NCBI GenBank assembly: GCA_963837515.1
Contig: CAWINT010000001.1
Location: forward strand, 124,001 to 188,000
Length of the DNA stretch: 64,000 nucleotides
Source of the DNA: RYN-230 sp963837515
GTDB lineage: Bacteria > Actinomycetota > Actinomycetes > Streptosporangiales > Streptosporangiaceae
Direction of reading: 5' to 3'
The position numbers and the translations under genes are program-made. The notes below the pieces were generated by a model that did not search any database, was not told where the DNA came from, and saw only the letters and a list, made by a program, of their open reading frames with translations. Of this stretch, positions 44,339-52,973 are shown piece by piece. The first letter of the stretch is position 1. Each line of letters begins with the position of its first letter.

Positions 44339-46408
44339 TCAGGCGGGTGTGGCGGCGCGCCGGTCGGCGCCGGGCAGAGCCTGCTCGCACCAGACGATCT
44401 TGCCGGTTGGGGTCCGCCGGGCTCCCCAGCGGTGCGCGAGCTGGCTGACCACTTCCAGGCCACGGCCGCACTCCTCGTCCCGGCCGGCGTGCCGTAGCCG
44501 GGGCAGTGCCGCCGAGTTGTCCAGCACCTCGCAGACCAGCGAACCCTCCAGCACCAGGCGCAGGGTGACCTCGCCCACGGCATACCGGATCGCGTTCGTG
44601 ACCAGCTCCGACACCAGCAGCTGGGTGGTCGGCACCAGCTCGGCCAGCTGCCACTGCGCCAGCGGCTCCCGGATCAGCTGCCGGGCCTTCTTCACGGCCG
44701 TCAGCTCGGCGGGGAGCTCCCAGGTCACGTGGTGGTCGGCCGGAATCCGGTTCAGCCGGGCAATGAGGATGGCGATGTCGTCGCGCTGCTGGTGCGCGTA
44801 GACACCGGCCAGCGCGGTGCGGCACAGGTCATCCAGCGATCGCTGCGTCGCCTCGGCGTCGAAGACGTCCCGCAGGAACCCCAGGCCGTCGTCGATGTCC
44901 CGCTGGCGATCCTCGACCAGCCCGTCGGTGTACAGCACGAGCAGGCTGCCGTCATCGATCTGGAAGGTGCGGCTCTCGACCGGGAGCTCGCTCACCCCGA
45001 GCGGCGGGGCGGGGTAGATGTCCAGGTACTCGCTCGTCCCGCCCGGCCGCACCAGGAGCGGCGGGAGATGACCGGCCGAGGCCATCTCGCAGCTGCCGGT
45101 CACCGCGTCGTAGATCGCGTAGGCGCAGGTGGCAAAGTGCGGCTCGCGCTCGCCCAGCGACGTCATCAGCTCGTTGAGCTGCTGCAGCGATTCGGCCGGC
45201 GGCAGCTCAAGCATGGCCAGGGTGTGGATGGCCGTGCGCAGCCGTCCCATGGTCACCGCGGCGCGGACCCCGTGCCCGGCGACGTCCCCGACGACCAGGG
45301 CGACCCGGGCCCCGGGCAGCGCGATCGACTCGTACCAGTCCCCGCCCACCTCGATCAGCTTGCTGCCGGGCAGGTACCGGTGCTGTACCTCAACCGAAGA
45401 CGGGTGGGACAGCCCGGTCGGCAGCAGGCTGCGCTGCAGTGTGAGCGCGGTCGTGCGCTCCCGGTTGTACTGCCGCGCGTTGTCGATGAAAATCGCCGCG
45501 CGGGAGGCGAACTCCATGCCGATCTCGGAGTCGTAGTCGTCGAACGGCCGGTAGCCGGTCTTGCGGGTGCAGACGAAGAAGCCGAGGGCGGCGTCCTTGT
45601 TGGTCAGCGGGAGCAGCAGCATGGACGTGTCGGACAGCAGGCTCGCGACCGGCCGGCGCAGCCACGACTCAGCGATCTTGACCGCGTCCCCGGTATCCAG
45701 GGTGACGATCCGGACCGGCTTCCCGGTCTCCATGCACTCGACGTAGGGCGTGTCCGGCGGGTAGAGCAGCACCTCCCCGGTCGGGAAGGCGGCGTCCCAG
45801 CCGGGCGCCCCGTCATCCGCGGCCACCGACAGCCGCCGCATCAGCTGCGAGCCGTCCGGCGGGTTGACCGGGAACTCGTCGCCAGCCGCGACACTCTCGA
45901 GCACCAGCAGCCCGGCCGAGTTGCAGAAATGCGGCACCAGCAGGTTGATCAGGCCCCGGGCCACCTGGTCCAGATCGAGCGTGGCCCCGATCTGCCGGAA
46001 GGTGTCATCGAGCAGGGAATGCCGCATCAGCGCGGGGTTGACGAACCGCTCGGCCCGGGTGGGCGGCATCCGGAGCACGGCCAGGGCGGCCAGCCCGTTG
46101 CTCTCGCCGTGCATTGGCTGGACACTCGCCACCGCCTCGACCCGGCGCCCTTCCCGGGTCTTGATGGCCAGCACGGCGGTCGCCTCCCGGCCGGCCCGGA
46201 CGGCATCCAGCAGGGTGGTCAGCGCGGGCTCGGCGGCGGTCCGGCCGGCCAGCACGTCACCCAGGTGCGCCCCGACGAGCGCAGCCGCGTCGAAGGCCAG
46301 GATCTCGGGGGCGTTGCGGTCATACTGGACTATCTGCCCGGTCTCATCGATTCCCAGGATGAGTGTCCGGACCGACATGTTGGTCAGAAGCGCAGTGATC
46401 TTCCCCAC
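44339..46408 (-). CDS. PAS-GAF-SpoIIE-HATPase multidomain phosphatase
   Basis: A 689-residue soluble protein. Residues about 1-125 form a PAS domain (ILGIDETGQIVQYDRNAPEIL...GREATAVLAIKTREGRRVEAV), 140-310 a GAF domain, 340-560 a SpoIIE/PP2C phosphatase (EVGGDWYESIALPGARVALVVGDVAGHG; SAGHLPPLLV; LYTDGLVEDR; RDDIAILIAR), and 575-680 an anti-sigma-type HATPase (TTQLLVSELVTNAIRYA; CEVLDNSAALPRLRHAG; GRGLEVVSQLAHRWG). It probably both phosphorylates and dephosphorylates STAS/sigma regulators in response to a ligand. No partner is adjacent. Confidence 0.9.
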   Translation of the reverse strand: MGKITALLTNMSVRTLILGIDETGQIVQYDRNAPEILAFDAAALVGAHLGDVLAGRTAAEPALTTLLDAVRAGREATAVLAIKTREGRRVEAVASVQPMHGESNGLAALAVLRMPPTRAERFVNPALMRHSLLDDTFRQIGATLDLDQVARGLINLLVPHFCNSAGLLVLESVAAGDEFPVNPPDGSQLMRRLSVAADDGAPGWDAAFPTGEVLLYPPDTPYVECMETGKPVRIVTLDTGDAVKIAESWLRRPVASLLSDTSMLLLPLTNKDAALGFFVCTRKTGYRPFDDYDSEIGMEFASRAAIFIDNARQYNRERTTALTLQRSLLPTGLSHPSSVEVQHRYLPGSKLIEVGGDWYESIALPGARVALVVGDVAGHGVRAAVTMGRLRTAIHTLAMLELPPAESLQQLNELMTSLGEREPHFATCAYAIYDAVTGSCEMASAGHLPPLLVRPGGTSEYLDIYPAPPLGVSELPVESRTFQIDDGSLLVLYTDGLVEDRQRDIDDGLGFLRDVFDAEATQRSLDDLCRTALAGVYAHQQRDDIAILIARLNRIPADHHVTWELPAELTAVKKARQLIREPLAQWQLAELVPTTQLLVSELVTNAIRYAVGEVTLRLVLEGSLVCEVLDNSAALPRLRHAGRDEECGRGLEVVSQLAHRWGARRTPTGKIVWCEQALPGADRRAATPA

Positions 46409-46555
46409 CGTACCTGATATCGGGATCTCCTACTGGCTGGCACGGTCGTTCCCGTTCCATCCGGTATTCGCTTAAGTTATGCCCCATCGGGGGCGGGTAG
46501 ACCACCTTTTCGCCGGCAGTAGCTGCCGGGTGGCTGCAACCGATTGGAGGGGCGC

Positions 46556-48052
46556 GTGCGAGAACCCAGCCGGCGGCGGGTAATCGTGATTGGGGCCGGG
46601 CCGACCGGGCTCCTCCTCGCGGCCGAACTGGCGTTAGCGGGGGTGGCCTGCCTGGTGCTGGAGCGCCGGTCCGGGCCGCGGGACGATTCCCGGGCCATCT
46701 GCCTGCATGCGCGCAGCGTCGAGCTTCTTGACCTGCGTGGCCAGGCCACCGCGTTCCTGGCGGCTGGGCTGCCGGTGCCCAGCTTCCCGCTGGGCCTGCG
46801 CGGTTCGGCGATCCGGCTGTCCCGGCTGGATTCCGACTTCCCGTTCATCCTGGACATCCCGCAGAGCCGGATCGAGCGCCTGCTGGCCGAGCGCGCCACC
46901 GGGCTCGGCGCGGAGATCCGGTGGTCTTCCCGGGTTACCGGGCTGGCGCACAGCGGCAGCGGGGTGACCGTCACCCTGGACGACGGCCGGGCCGAAGGCG
47001 CGGATTATGTAGTGGGCTGCGACGGGGTGCGCAGCTTCGCCCGGGAGGCCGCGGGTGTGCCATTTCCCGGCGTGCCCAACCCGGGCTCGGTCATCCTCGC
47101 CGACCTGTTCCTGGACCGGCTGCCGATGAATGACGCCTACGGCGATCTGTCCGACCGCGGCATGCTGCTCGTCTTCCCGTTCCGGGACGGCTCCTGCCGC
47201 ATGGTGCTCTATGACCTCGCCCGGGCCGGCGTTCCGGCCAGTGCGCCGGTAACCCTCGACGACGTGCGGAGCGGCCTGGCCCGGGTCACCGGCCGGGACT
47301 TCGGCGCCCGGGACATGTACTGGTCGGGCCGCTACCGCAGCGAGAGCCGCCAGGCCGTCTCGTACCGCCACGGCCGGGTCTTCCTGGCCGGTGATGCGGC
47401 GCACACCCACTCCCCGGCCGGTGCCCAGGGGATGAACACCGGCCTGCAGGACGCGGTGAACCTGGGCTGGAAGCTGGGGGCGGCGCTGGCCGGCTGGGCC
47501 CCGGGGTGGCTGCTCGACAGTTACCACGCCGAACGGCACCCGGTGGGGGCGGCGGTCCTCGCCCTCACCGGCCGCCAGTTCCGGCTGAACACGGCCCGCA
47601 GCGCCCCGCACCGCGCCCTGCGCTGGACCGCGGAGCGAGTGATCGCGCCGCTGCCTTTCGTTCAGAACTGGCTGGCCCAGACGTATACCGGACTAGCGGT
47701 GCGGTATCCGCCGGACGGTGACCGTCACCACCCGCTGACCGGAGCGCGGCTGCCGCGTGGCCGGCTGGCGCTGCCCGGTGGGGGCAGCAGCCGGCTGTAT
47801 GACCTGTGCCACGACGGGCGTTTCGTGCTGCTGGAACGGGAGCGCGGGCCGCTGGCCCCCGCCCGGGCGGGGGCGGACGCCGGCGCTTGGCCGGCGCACG
47901 TCCGGGCGGTCCGCTACACCCGGTGCGACGGCGCCCGGCTGCCCGCCGCCGCATTGGTCCGCCCGGACGGCTACCTGGCCTGGGCCGCCGACGAGGCTGA
48001 TCCCCGGGCGCGGCAGCAGGCCCTGGCGCACTGGTGCGCCCCGTCACCCTGA
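46556..48052 (+). CDS. FAD-dependent monooxygenase (PHBH family)
   Basis: A 498-residue flavoprotein of the aromatic hydroxylase type. It has the dinucleotide fold VIVIGAGPTGLLLAAELALAG, the DG-like motif YVVGCDGVRSFAREAAG, and the second FAD motif FLAGDAAHTHSPAGAQGMNTGLQDAVNLGWKL. The GTG at 46556 follows TTGGAGGGG. The C-terminal thioredoxin-like domain is short. Likely substrates are aromatic or polyketide rings, but no biosynthetic cluster surrounds it. It diverges from the PAS-GAF phosphatase and is followed by rbsK after 76 bases. Confidence 0.87.
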   Translation: MREPSRRRVIVIGAGPTGLLLAAELALAGVACLVLERRSGPRDDSRAICLHARSVELLDLRGQATAFLAAGLPVPSFPLGLRGSAIRLSRLDSDFPFILDIPQSRIERLLAERATGLGAEIRWSSRVTGLAHSGSGVTVTLDDGRAEGADYVVGCDGVRSFAREAAGVPFPGVPNPGSVILADLFLDRLPMNDAYGDLSDRGMLLVFPFRDGSCRMVLYDLARAGVPASAPVTLDDVRSGLARVTGRDFGARDMYWSGRYRSESRQAVSYRHGRVFLAGDAAHTHSPAGAQGMNTGLQDAVNLGWKLGAALAGWAPGWLLDSYHAERHPVGAAVLALTGRQFRLNTARSAPHRALRWTAERVIAPLPFVQNWLAQTYTGLAVRYPPDGDRHHPLTGARLPRGRLALPGGGSSRLYDLCHDGRFVLLERERGPLAPARAGADAGAWPAHVRAVRYTRCDGARLPAAALVRPDGYLAWAADEADPRARQQALAHWCAPSP

Positions 48053-48128
48053 TCGCGCCGAGCACTCCCAGCGCGGCCCGCGATCGGACACGATCGGGGG
48101 ACCGGGAGACCGGAGAGAGGGGGAGCCG

Positions 48129-49061
48129 ATGCAGCGGCCGCGGGTGACGGTGCTGGGCAGCATGAACATGGATATCTCGGTCAGCGTGCCACGGCTGGCC
48201 GGGCCGGGTGAGACCGTGCTCGGGTCCGCGGCGCGGCTGCAGCCGGGCGGCAAGGGCGCCAACCAGGCCCTGGCCGCCGCCCGGCTGGGCGCCGCGGTGC
48301 GGATGGCCGGATGCTGTGGCGACGACGACTTCGGCGCGGCGTGCCGCGGCGCGCTCGCGGCCGCAGCGGTGGATGTGTCGGGGATCCGGACGGTCAGCCG
48401 CGCCGTGACTGGGCTGGCCCTCATCGCCGTGGACGAAGCGGGTGAGAACTCCATCACGGTCGCTCCCGGAGCCAACGCCCTGGCCGGGGAGCCGGAGGTG
48501 GCAGCGGCGTTCGCAGCCCCGGCCGCGGTCCTCGTTTTGTCGGCCGAGATCCCGCTGGCCACGGCGGCCGCTGCCCTGGAACGGGCCCGTGCTGCCGGGG
48601 TGACGGCCGTGCTGAACCTCGCGCCGGTCCCCGCCGGGGCGGGCCGGCTGCTGGCGCCGGGGGTGGACTGGCTGGTCGTCAACGTCCCCGAGGCGGGCAT
48701 CCTGCTGGGCCGCACACTGGCTGGCCAGGCCGCGGTGGCGGCGGCCGCGGCCGAACTGGCGGCGGCCGGTGCCCGGCACGTGGTGATTACCGCGGGGCCG
48801 GACGGGGCGGTGCTCAGCGGGGCGGCCGGCGATCAGGTCGTGCCGGGGCTGCGCGTCGAGGCGGTGGACAGCGTCGGCGCGGGCGACGCGTTCGTGGCCG
48901 CGCTGGCCGTGACCGTCGCGGCCGGCGTCGAGGCGGTGCAGGCGGTACGGCTCGCCTGCGCGGCGGCCGCGACCGCGGTCACCCGTCCCGGCGCCCAGGA
49001 GGGCCTGCCCCGCGGTGCCGACGTGCTGGCCGTCACCGGGGTCCGCTGGCCGCTGGGCTGA
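48129..49061 (+). CDS. rbsK: Ribokinase-like PfkB sugar kinase
   Basis: A 310-residue PfkB-family kinase. N-terminal VTVLGSMNMDISVSVPRLAGPGETV and GGKGANQALAAARLGA are the ribokinase substrate-binding pattern; VVNVPEAGILLG and the C-terminal ATP/catalytic motif DSVGAGDAFVAALAV complete it. It would phosphorylate ribose or a similar sugar at O5. It has GGGGAG upstream of the ATG. rpiB, which acts on ribose-5-P, is 26 kb away. The gene ends just before a hairpin and a duplicated non-coding element. Confidence 0.88.
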   Translation: MQRPRVTVLGSMNMDISVSVPRLAGPGETVLGSAARLQPGGKGANQALAAARLGAAVRMAGCCGDDDFGAACRGALAAAAVDVSGIRTVSRAVTGLALIAVDEAGENSITVAPGANALAGEPEVAAAFAAPAAVLVLSAEIPLATAAAALERARAAGVTAVLNLAPVPAGAGRLLAPGVDWLVVNVPEAGILLGRTLAGQAAVAAAAAELAAAGARHVVITAGPDGAVLSGAAGDQVVPGLRVEAVDSVGAGDAFVAALAVTVAAGVEAVQAVRLACAAAATAVTRPGAQEGLPRGADVLAVTGVRWPLG

Positions 49062-49068
49062 GAAACAC

Positions 49069-49220
49069 GAAGAGGCCCGCGGAGCACGACTCCGCGGGCC
49101 TCGACGCTGTGCGCTGATGCGCGGTCGCCTCTCGGCGAGTGGCACGACGCGGCTCCAGCCGGACGGTATTCCGCGAAGGCAGATGAGTTGCGGCCCGGGG
49201 GACACGACACACCAGCGATC
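49069..49220. repeat. 152-bp structured direct repeat, copy 1
   Basis: It is nearly identical to copy 2. It opens with a perfect 13-bp hairpin (49072-49084 with 49090-49102), which may double as the rbsK terminator. A small GCGC-TGAT-GCGC hairpin follows, then a conserved 100-base stretch ending near CACACCAGCGAT. No protein on either strand is convincing. Confidence 0.75.
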
Positions 49221-49353
49221 GTTGATAACGCGGCCGCCCCACCGGCTATTCCGGTCCGGCCGCCGGGATGCTTCCGGCGGTTCCGGGGGCGCCGCCGGTT
49301 CCGGCGCTGCGGCCGGTGCGGCGAGGCCGGCCGTTCCAGCGGCCCGGGCACGC

Positions 49354-49505
49354 GAAGAGGCCCGCGGAGCGGGGCTCCGCGGGCCTCGACGCTGTGCGCT
49401 GGTGTGCGGTCGCCTCTCGGCGAGTGGCACGACGCGGCTCCAGCCGGACGGTATTCCGCGAAGGCAGATGAGTTGCGGCCCGGGGGACACGAACACACCA
49501 GCGAT
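49354..49505. repeat. 152-bp structured direct repeat, copy 2
   Basis: It differs from copy 1 mainly in the loop of the first hairpin (arms 49357-49369 and 49375-49387 unchanged, loop replaced). In the small hairpin GCGC-TGAT-GCGC has become GCGC-TGGT-GTGC, which keeps pairing as G-U if the plus strand is transcribed. There is also one inserted base near the 3' end. Confidence 0.75.
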
Positions 49506-49764
49506 GGTCCAGAACGCAGCGGCTGTCCCAGCTATTCCGGCCGACCCGGAAATCCCTGGCCCGGGCACCCGCGACGGCCGGCCGTGGCTTTTCGGTCCGC
49601 ACCGCCCGGCCGGCCCGGGCCGCACCCGCACCCGCACTGGGCGGGCGGCCGGAAACTGATACCTGATCGACGCGGTTCTGGCTGCTGGGCAAGCCCGGGG
49701 CGGATGCTGCGGGGTCTAGTGTGATCTGAGATGCACGAACCGGGGTTAATCGAGGAGTTGCGCG

Positions 49765-50019
49765 GTGCCTGGGGAGCCCTCCCTGATCGGCAGCATCGGC
49801 GTGCTGTGCGTCGCCACGCGCGGGTCAGCGGGACCGGGGGAAGTCCTGCTGAAGATACGCGGCGGCACCGAGGCCTACATCGCCTGGTCGGCGGAGCCCA
49901 TTGCCAAGGGCCGGACCGTTCTGGTCATCGAATCGCGCGGCACGCGGGCCGTGGACGTCAGTGAGTGGACCGACCCGCTCAACCCCTTCCCCGAACCCTT
50001 ACCGCAGTCCGCTTCCTGA
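49765..50019 (+). CDS. NfeD C-terminal-like OB-fold protein
   Basis: An 84-residue soluble protein: SLIGSIGVLCVATRGSAGPGEVLLKIRGGTEAYIAWSAEPIAKGRTVLVIESRGTRAVDVSEW. This beta-rich pattern resembles the OB-fold domain of NfeD without its membrane part. It lies 11 bases upstream of the flotillin gene, matching the NfeD-SPFH pairing seen at 4.7-6.2 kb. The GTG start is preceded by GAGGAG. Interaction with flotillin is inferred from context. Confidence 0.75.
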   Translation: MPGEPSLIGSIGVLCVATRGSAGPGEVLLKIRGGTEAYIAWSAEPIAKGRTVLVIESRGTRAVDVSEWTDPLNPFPEPLPQSAS

Positions 50020-50030
50020 AGGAGCCGAGC

Positions 50031-51176
50031 ATGCTTGGTTACCGAGTCCCAGCGCCCGACGAGGCGATGCTGATCTCTGGTGGGAGGTACGGCCGCAGCG
50101 GCGCGCCGTTCCGGGTCATCACGGGGCACGGCGCATTCGTGCTCCCCTTCTTCCGCAAGGCCCGCTACCTGACGCTGGCCATGAACGAGGCCGAGGTGGC
50201 CGAGCACTGCGTGACCAGGCAGGGCATCACGCTGAACGTCCGCTCGGTGATCGCGTTCAAGGTCGGCAACGACGAGGAGAGCATCATCAACGCCGGCCAG
50301 CGCTTCCTGTCGGACCAGGATCAGATGTCCACCCTCACCGGGCGGATCTTCGCCGGCCACCTGCGCTCCATCATCGGGTCGATGACGGTCGAGGAGATCG
50401 TCACCGAACGGCAGAAGCTGGCCACCGAGGTCCTGGACGGCTCGAAGGCCGAGATGGCCAAGATCGGGCTGTCCGTGGACTCGCTGCAGATCCAGTCGAT
50501 CGACGACATGAACTCCGGTTACATCGACGCGATGGCCGCCCCGCACAACGCGGCGATCCGGCGCCAGGCGCAGATCGCTCAGGCGCAGGCCAACCAGGCG
50601 GCCGCCCAGGCGGAGCAGGAGTCGCAGCGCAAGCAGGCGGAGTACGCGCGGCAGACAGCGGTCGTCCAGGCCCAGTACAAGGCGGAGGTCGACAAGGCAC
50701 AGGCCGAGGCGGCGCAGGCCGGGCCGCTGATGCAGGCGCAGACGCAGATCGGGGTGATCAACGCCCAGGCCGAGCTGGCGCAGCGCCAGTCGGAGCTGCG
50801 CCAGCGGCAACTGGTGGCCGAGGTGGTCAAGCCGGCCGAGGCGGAAGCGGAGCGGGTGCGCATCCTGGCCAAGGCCGAGGCGGAGCGGATGCGGATCCAG
50901 GCCGAGGCGGCGGCGTCCAACAACCGGGTCGCCCTGGACCGGATGCTCATCGACCAGCTGCCGCAGATCGTCAAGGAAGCGGCCGGCGGCCTGGCCGGGG
51001 CGAACGTCAACGTGCTGAACGGCGCGGAGGGCCTCAGCGAGATCGCCGCGGGCCTGGTGGGCCAGGGGCTGACCATCCTCGATTCCATCAAGAAGAACCT
51101 GGCCAACGGGCCTGACGCGACCGCGGAGGTGGTCCGGCTGCCCGATGCCCCGCCGGACGGGCGTGGCCTGAACTAA
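50031..51176 (+). CDS. Flotillin-like SPFH protein
   Basis: A 381-residue SPFH-domain protein, MLGYRVPAPDEAMLISGGRY, with no classical N-terminal transmembrane helix but hydrophobic GAFVLPFFRKARYLTLAM. The SPFH domain covers about 1-180. A long helical region (about 185-310) is rich in Ala, Gln and Glu (QAQANQAAAQAEQESQRKQA) and typical of flotillin coiled coils. The end includes QLPQIVKEAAGGLAGANVNVLNGAEGLSEI. Flotillins scaffold ordered membrane domains. GAAGGAG precedes the ATG. HpnB, a hopanoid glycosyltransferase, follows. Confidence 0.9.
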   Translation: MLGYRVPAPDEAMLISGGRYGRSGAPFRVITGHGAFVLPFFRKARYLTLAMNEAEVAEHCVTRQGITLNVRSVIAFKVGNDEESIINAGQRFLSDQDQMSTLTGRIFAGHLRSIIGSMTVEEIVTERQKLATEVLDGSKAEMAKIGLSVDSLQIQSIDDMNSGYIDAMAAPHNAAIRRQAQIAQAQANQAAAQAEQESQRKQAEYARQTAVVQAQYKAEVDKAQAEAAQAGPLMQAQTQIGVINAQAELAQRQSELRQRQLVAEVVKPAEAEAERVRILAKAEAERMRIQAEAAASNNRVALDRMLIDQLPQIVKEAAGGLAGANVNVLNGAEGLSEIAAGLVGQGLTILDSIKKNLANGPDATAEVVRLPDAPPDGRGLN

Positions 51177-51225
51177 CAGTCATCCAGATCGCCCCGGCGC
51201 GACCGGGAATCCCGGCGGCCGGAGA

Positions 51226-51291
51226 GCCAAGATCGTGATCATGACTTCAGTGTCGTCAGAACGCCACCAATCCCATGATCACGATCTTGGC
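51226..51291. repeat. Perfect 18-bp inverted repeat between flotillin and hpnB
   Basis: GCCAAGATCGTGATCATG (51226-51243) is exactly repeated in reverse complement at 51274-51291 around a 30-base loop, 50 bases after the flotillin stop and 43 before the hpnB ATG. It lacks a T run and may be a terminator, a regulator site or an interspersed palindrome. Confidence 0.75.
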
Positions 51292-51334
51292 CGTGGTGCC
51301 GGTCGGCGGGCCGGGCCTGTGCCAGGCTGAGCGG

Positions 51335-52630
51335 ATGCCGATCCTGGCCGGTGCCGCGGTGCTCGCCGCGGTCGCGTGGGTGTACCTGCTCACCGCCCAT
51401 GGCGGGTTCTGGCGGACGGACCAGCGGCTGCCCGGCCGGCCGGGTGGCGGCCCGCCGGCGGCTCGGCTAGGCGGCGGGCCGCCGGCGGCTCGGCCGGGTG
51501 GCGGCCCGCCGGCGGCTCGGCTAGGCGGCGGCCCGCCGGCGGCTGGGCCGGGCCCGGGCCGCTGGCCCAGCGTGGTGGCGGTCATCCCGGCCCGGGACGA
51601 GGCTGCCGTGCTGCCCGCCACCCTGCCGAGCCTGCTCGGCCAGGACTACCCGGGCGACTTCTCCGTCGTGCTGGTGGACGACGCCAGCACCGACGGCACG
51701 GCGGCGGTGGCGGCCGCGCTGGGGGCCACCGCGCCCCGCGCGCCCCGGGTCGTGCCGACCAGCGGGCTGCCGGCCGGCTGGGCGGGCAAGGTGAACGCGA
51801 TGTCCACCGGGGTGCAGGCGGCCGGTGCGTGCGGCTACCTGCTCTTCACGGACGCCGACATCAGCTTCGCGCCCGGGGCGCTCACCGAGCTGGTGACCGC
51901 GGCCGTGGCCGACGACCGCGCCCTGGTGTCCCAGATGGCGCTGCTGCGTACGGACACCGGCTGGGAACGGCTCATCGTCCCCGCCTTCGTCTATTTCTTC
52001 GCCCAGCTCTACCCGTTCCGCCGGGTCAACCGCCCGGGCTCGCGGACCGCGGCGGCCGCAGGCGGCTGCATGCTGGTCCGCCAGGATGCGCTGGCCACGG
52101 CCGGCGGCCTGGCCCGGATCCGCGCGGCGCGGATCGACGACGTCGCCCTGGGCCGGCTGCTCAAGCGGCCGCCGTCGGCCGCCCGGTGCTGGCTGGGGTT
52201 CACCACCCGGGTCCGCAGCGAGCGCCCCTACCCGCGGCTGGGCGCGCTGTGGGACATGGTCGCCCGCAGCGCCTACACCCAGCTGCGCTACTCACCGGCC
52301 CTGCTGCTGGGCACCATGGCCGGGCTGCTCTGGCTCTACGCGCTGCCCCCGGTGGCCGCCGTGGCCGGGCTGGCGGCGCTGGCCGCGGGGGGCGGGGCCG
52401 CGGCCGCCTGGTGCGCGGCGGCCGGCCTGGCCGGCTGGGCGGCGATGGCGGTGAGCTTCCAGCCGGTGCTGCGGCTGTACCGGCGCAGCGGCTGGCGCGG
52501 CCCGCTGCTGCCCGCCGTCGCCATGCTGTACGCCGCGATGACCGCCGATTCGGCCCGCCGGCACTACGCGGGGCGCGGCGGCGAATGGAAGGGCCGGACC
52601 ATCGCTGTCCGGCGCAGGCAACGCGGGTGA
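51335..52630 (+). CDS. hpnB: Hopanoid-associated glycosyltransferase HpnB
   Basis: A 431-residue family-2 glycosyltransferase. An N-terminal helix (ILAGAAVLAAVAWVYLLTAH) is followed by a repeat linker and the GT-A core: VVAVIPARDEAAVLPATLPSLLGQDYPG, VLVDDASTDGT, the DxD-type LFTDADISFAPGAL and ARIDDVALGRLLK. Two C-terminal hydrophobic regions lead to MTADSARRHYAGRGGEWKGR, the characteristic HpnB tail. It would glycosylate hopanoid side chains or related lipids. The ATG at 51335 lies after the inverted repeat; the frame is open upstream through it. It sits 10 kb from the rest of the hopanoid genes. Confidence 0.85.
   Translation: MPILAGAAVLAAVAWVYLLTAHGGFWRTDQRLPGRPGGGPPAARLGGGPPAARPGGGPPAARLGGGPPAAGPGPGRWPSVVAVIPARDEAAVLPATLPSLLGQDYPGDFSVVLVDDASTDGTAAVAAALGATAPRAPRVVPTSGLPAGWAGKVNAMSTGVQAAGACGYLLFTDADISFAPGALTELVTAAVADDRALVSQMALLRTDTGWERLIVPAFVYFFAQLYPFRRVNRPGSRTAAAAGGCMLVRQDALATAGGLARIRAARIDDVALGRLLKRPPSAARCWLGFTTRVRSERPYPRLGALWDMVARSAYTQLRYSPALLLGTMAGLLWLYALPPVAAVAGLAALAAGGGAAAAWCAAAGLAGWAAMAVSFQPVLRLYRRSGWRGPLLPAVAMLYAAMTADSARRHYAGRGGEWKGRTIAVRRRQRG
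51443..51550 (+). repeat. 27-bp tandem repeat in hpnB
   Basis: Four copies of a 27-base unit encode GGGPPAARL/P in a linker between the membrane helix and the catalytic domain. The period is in frame, so length changes are tolerated. Confidence 0.85.
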
Positions 52631-52973
52631 AACCGCCCGCAATCCACCGCTTCTTATCCTGGCAAAGCGACACCTAATTGGCCAGGCGGGCAAAAAAGGC
52701 ATCGCGTGCAGATCGATACCTGCCTCAGCTGGCTTTTCCTTAATCCTTCGGGAAATTCGCGTGCCCTAACGAGCAACGCTGTGACATGCTTCATGTCGCA
52801 CAAGGTAAGTGAGGAACTACCCGTGGTAAGGTCACTGCTGGACTCGGCGGGGCGGGAATTCAGCGAGAAGCGCAGACCACTACGGAGGCAAGTCCGGGAC
52901 CGGTCCAAGCACCACCGCCTCAGCCAGTAGTAATTCTCCTCCGGCCCGGCAATCATCAAGGAAGGAAGAATCG
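52631..52973. other. Spacer before the G1-like genes
   Basis: About 340 bases with lower GC than the surroundings. Possible promoter material occurs near 52690-52800 (around TTTTCCTTAATCC). A 74-residue frame at 52706-52930 lacks any recognisable feature and I do not annotate it. Confidence 0.5.

Larger units (their letters stand above)
49062..49764. other. Intergenic region holding two structured repeats
   Basis: About 700 bases after rbsK. The main content is two copies of a 152-base element at 49069-49220 and 49354-49505. Frames on both strands are low in coding character and begin or end inside the repeats. The last 200 bases precede the NfeD-like gene and should hold its promoter. Confidence 0.6.

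Noticed and set aside
44729..46417. Open frame of 562 codons opposite the PAS-GAF phosphatase
   Set aside because: Gln/Arg/Val-rich shadow without motifs.
49015..49692. Frames of 150-220 codons on both strands over the 152-bp repeats
   Set aside because: The frames conflict between the copies, lack conserved protein character, and the loop substitutions fit RNA structure better.
51443..51550. Possible CRISPR-like repeats
   Set aside because: Contiguous 27-base units without spacers, in frame within hpnB; a coding minisatellite. No CRISPR array or cas gene was seen in the window.
52706..52930. A 74-codon frame before the G1-like genes
   Set aside because: No recognisable features; the region is more likely a leader or promoter.
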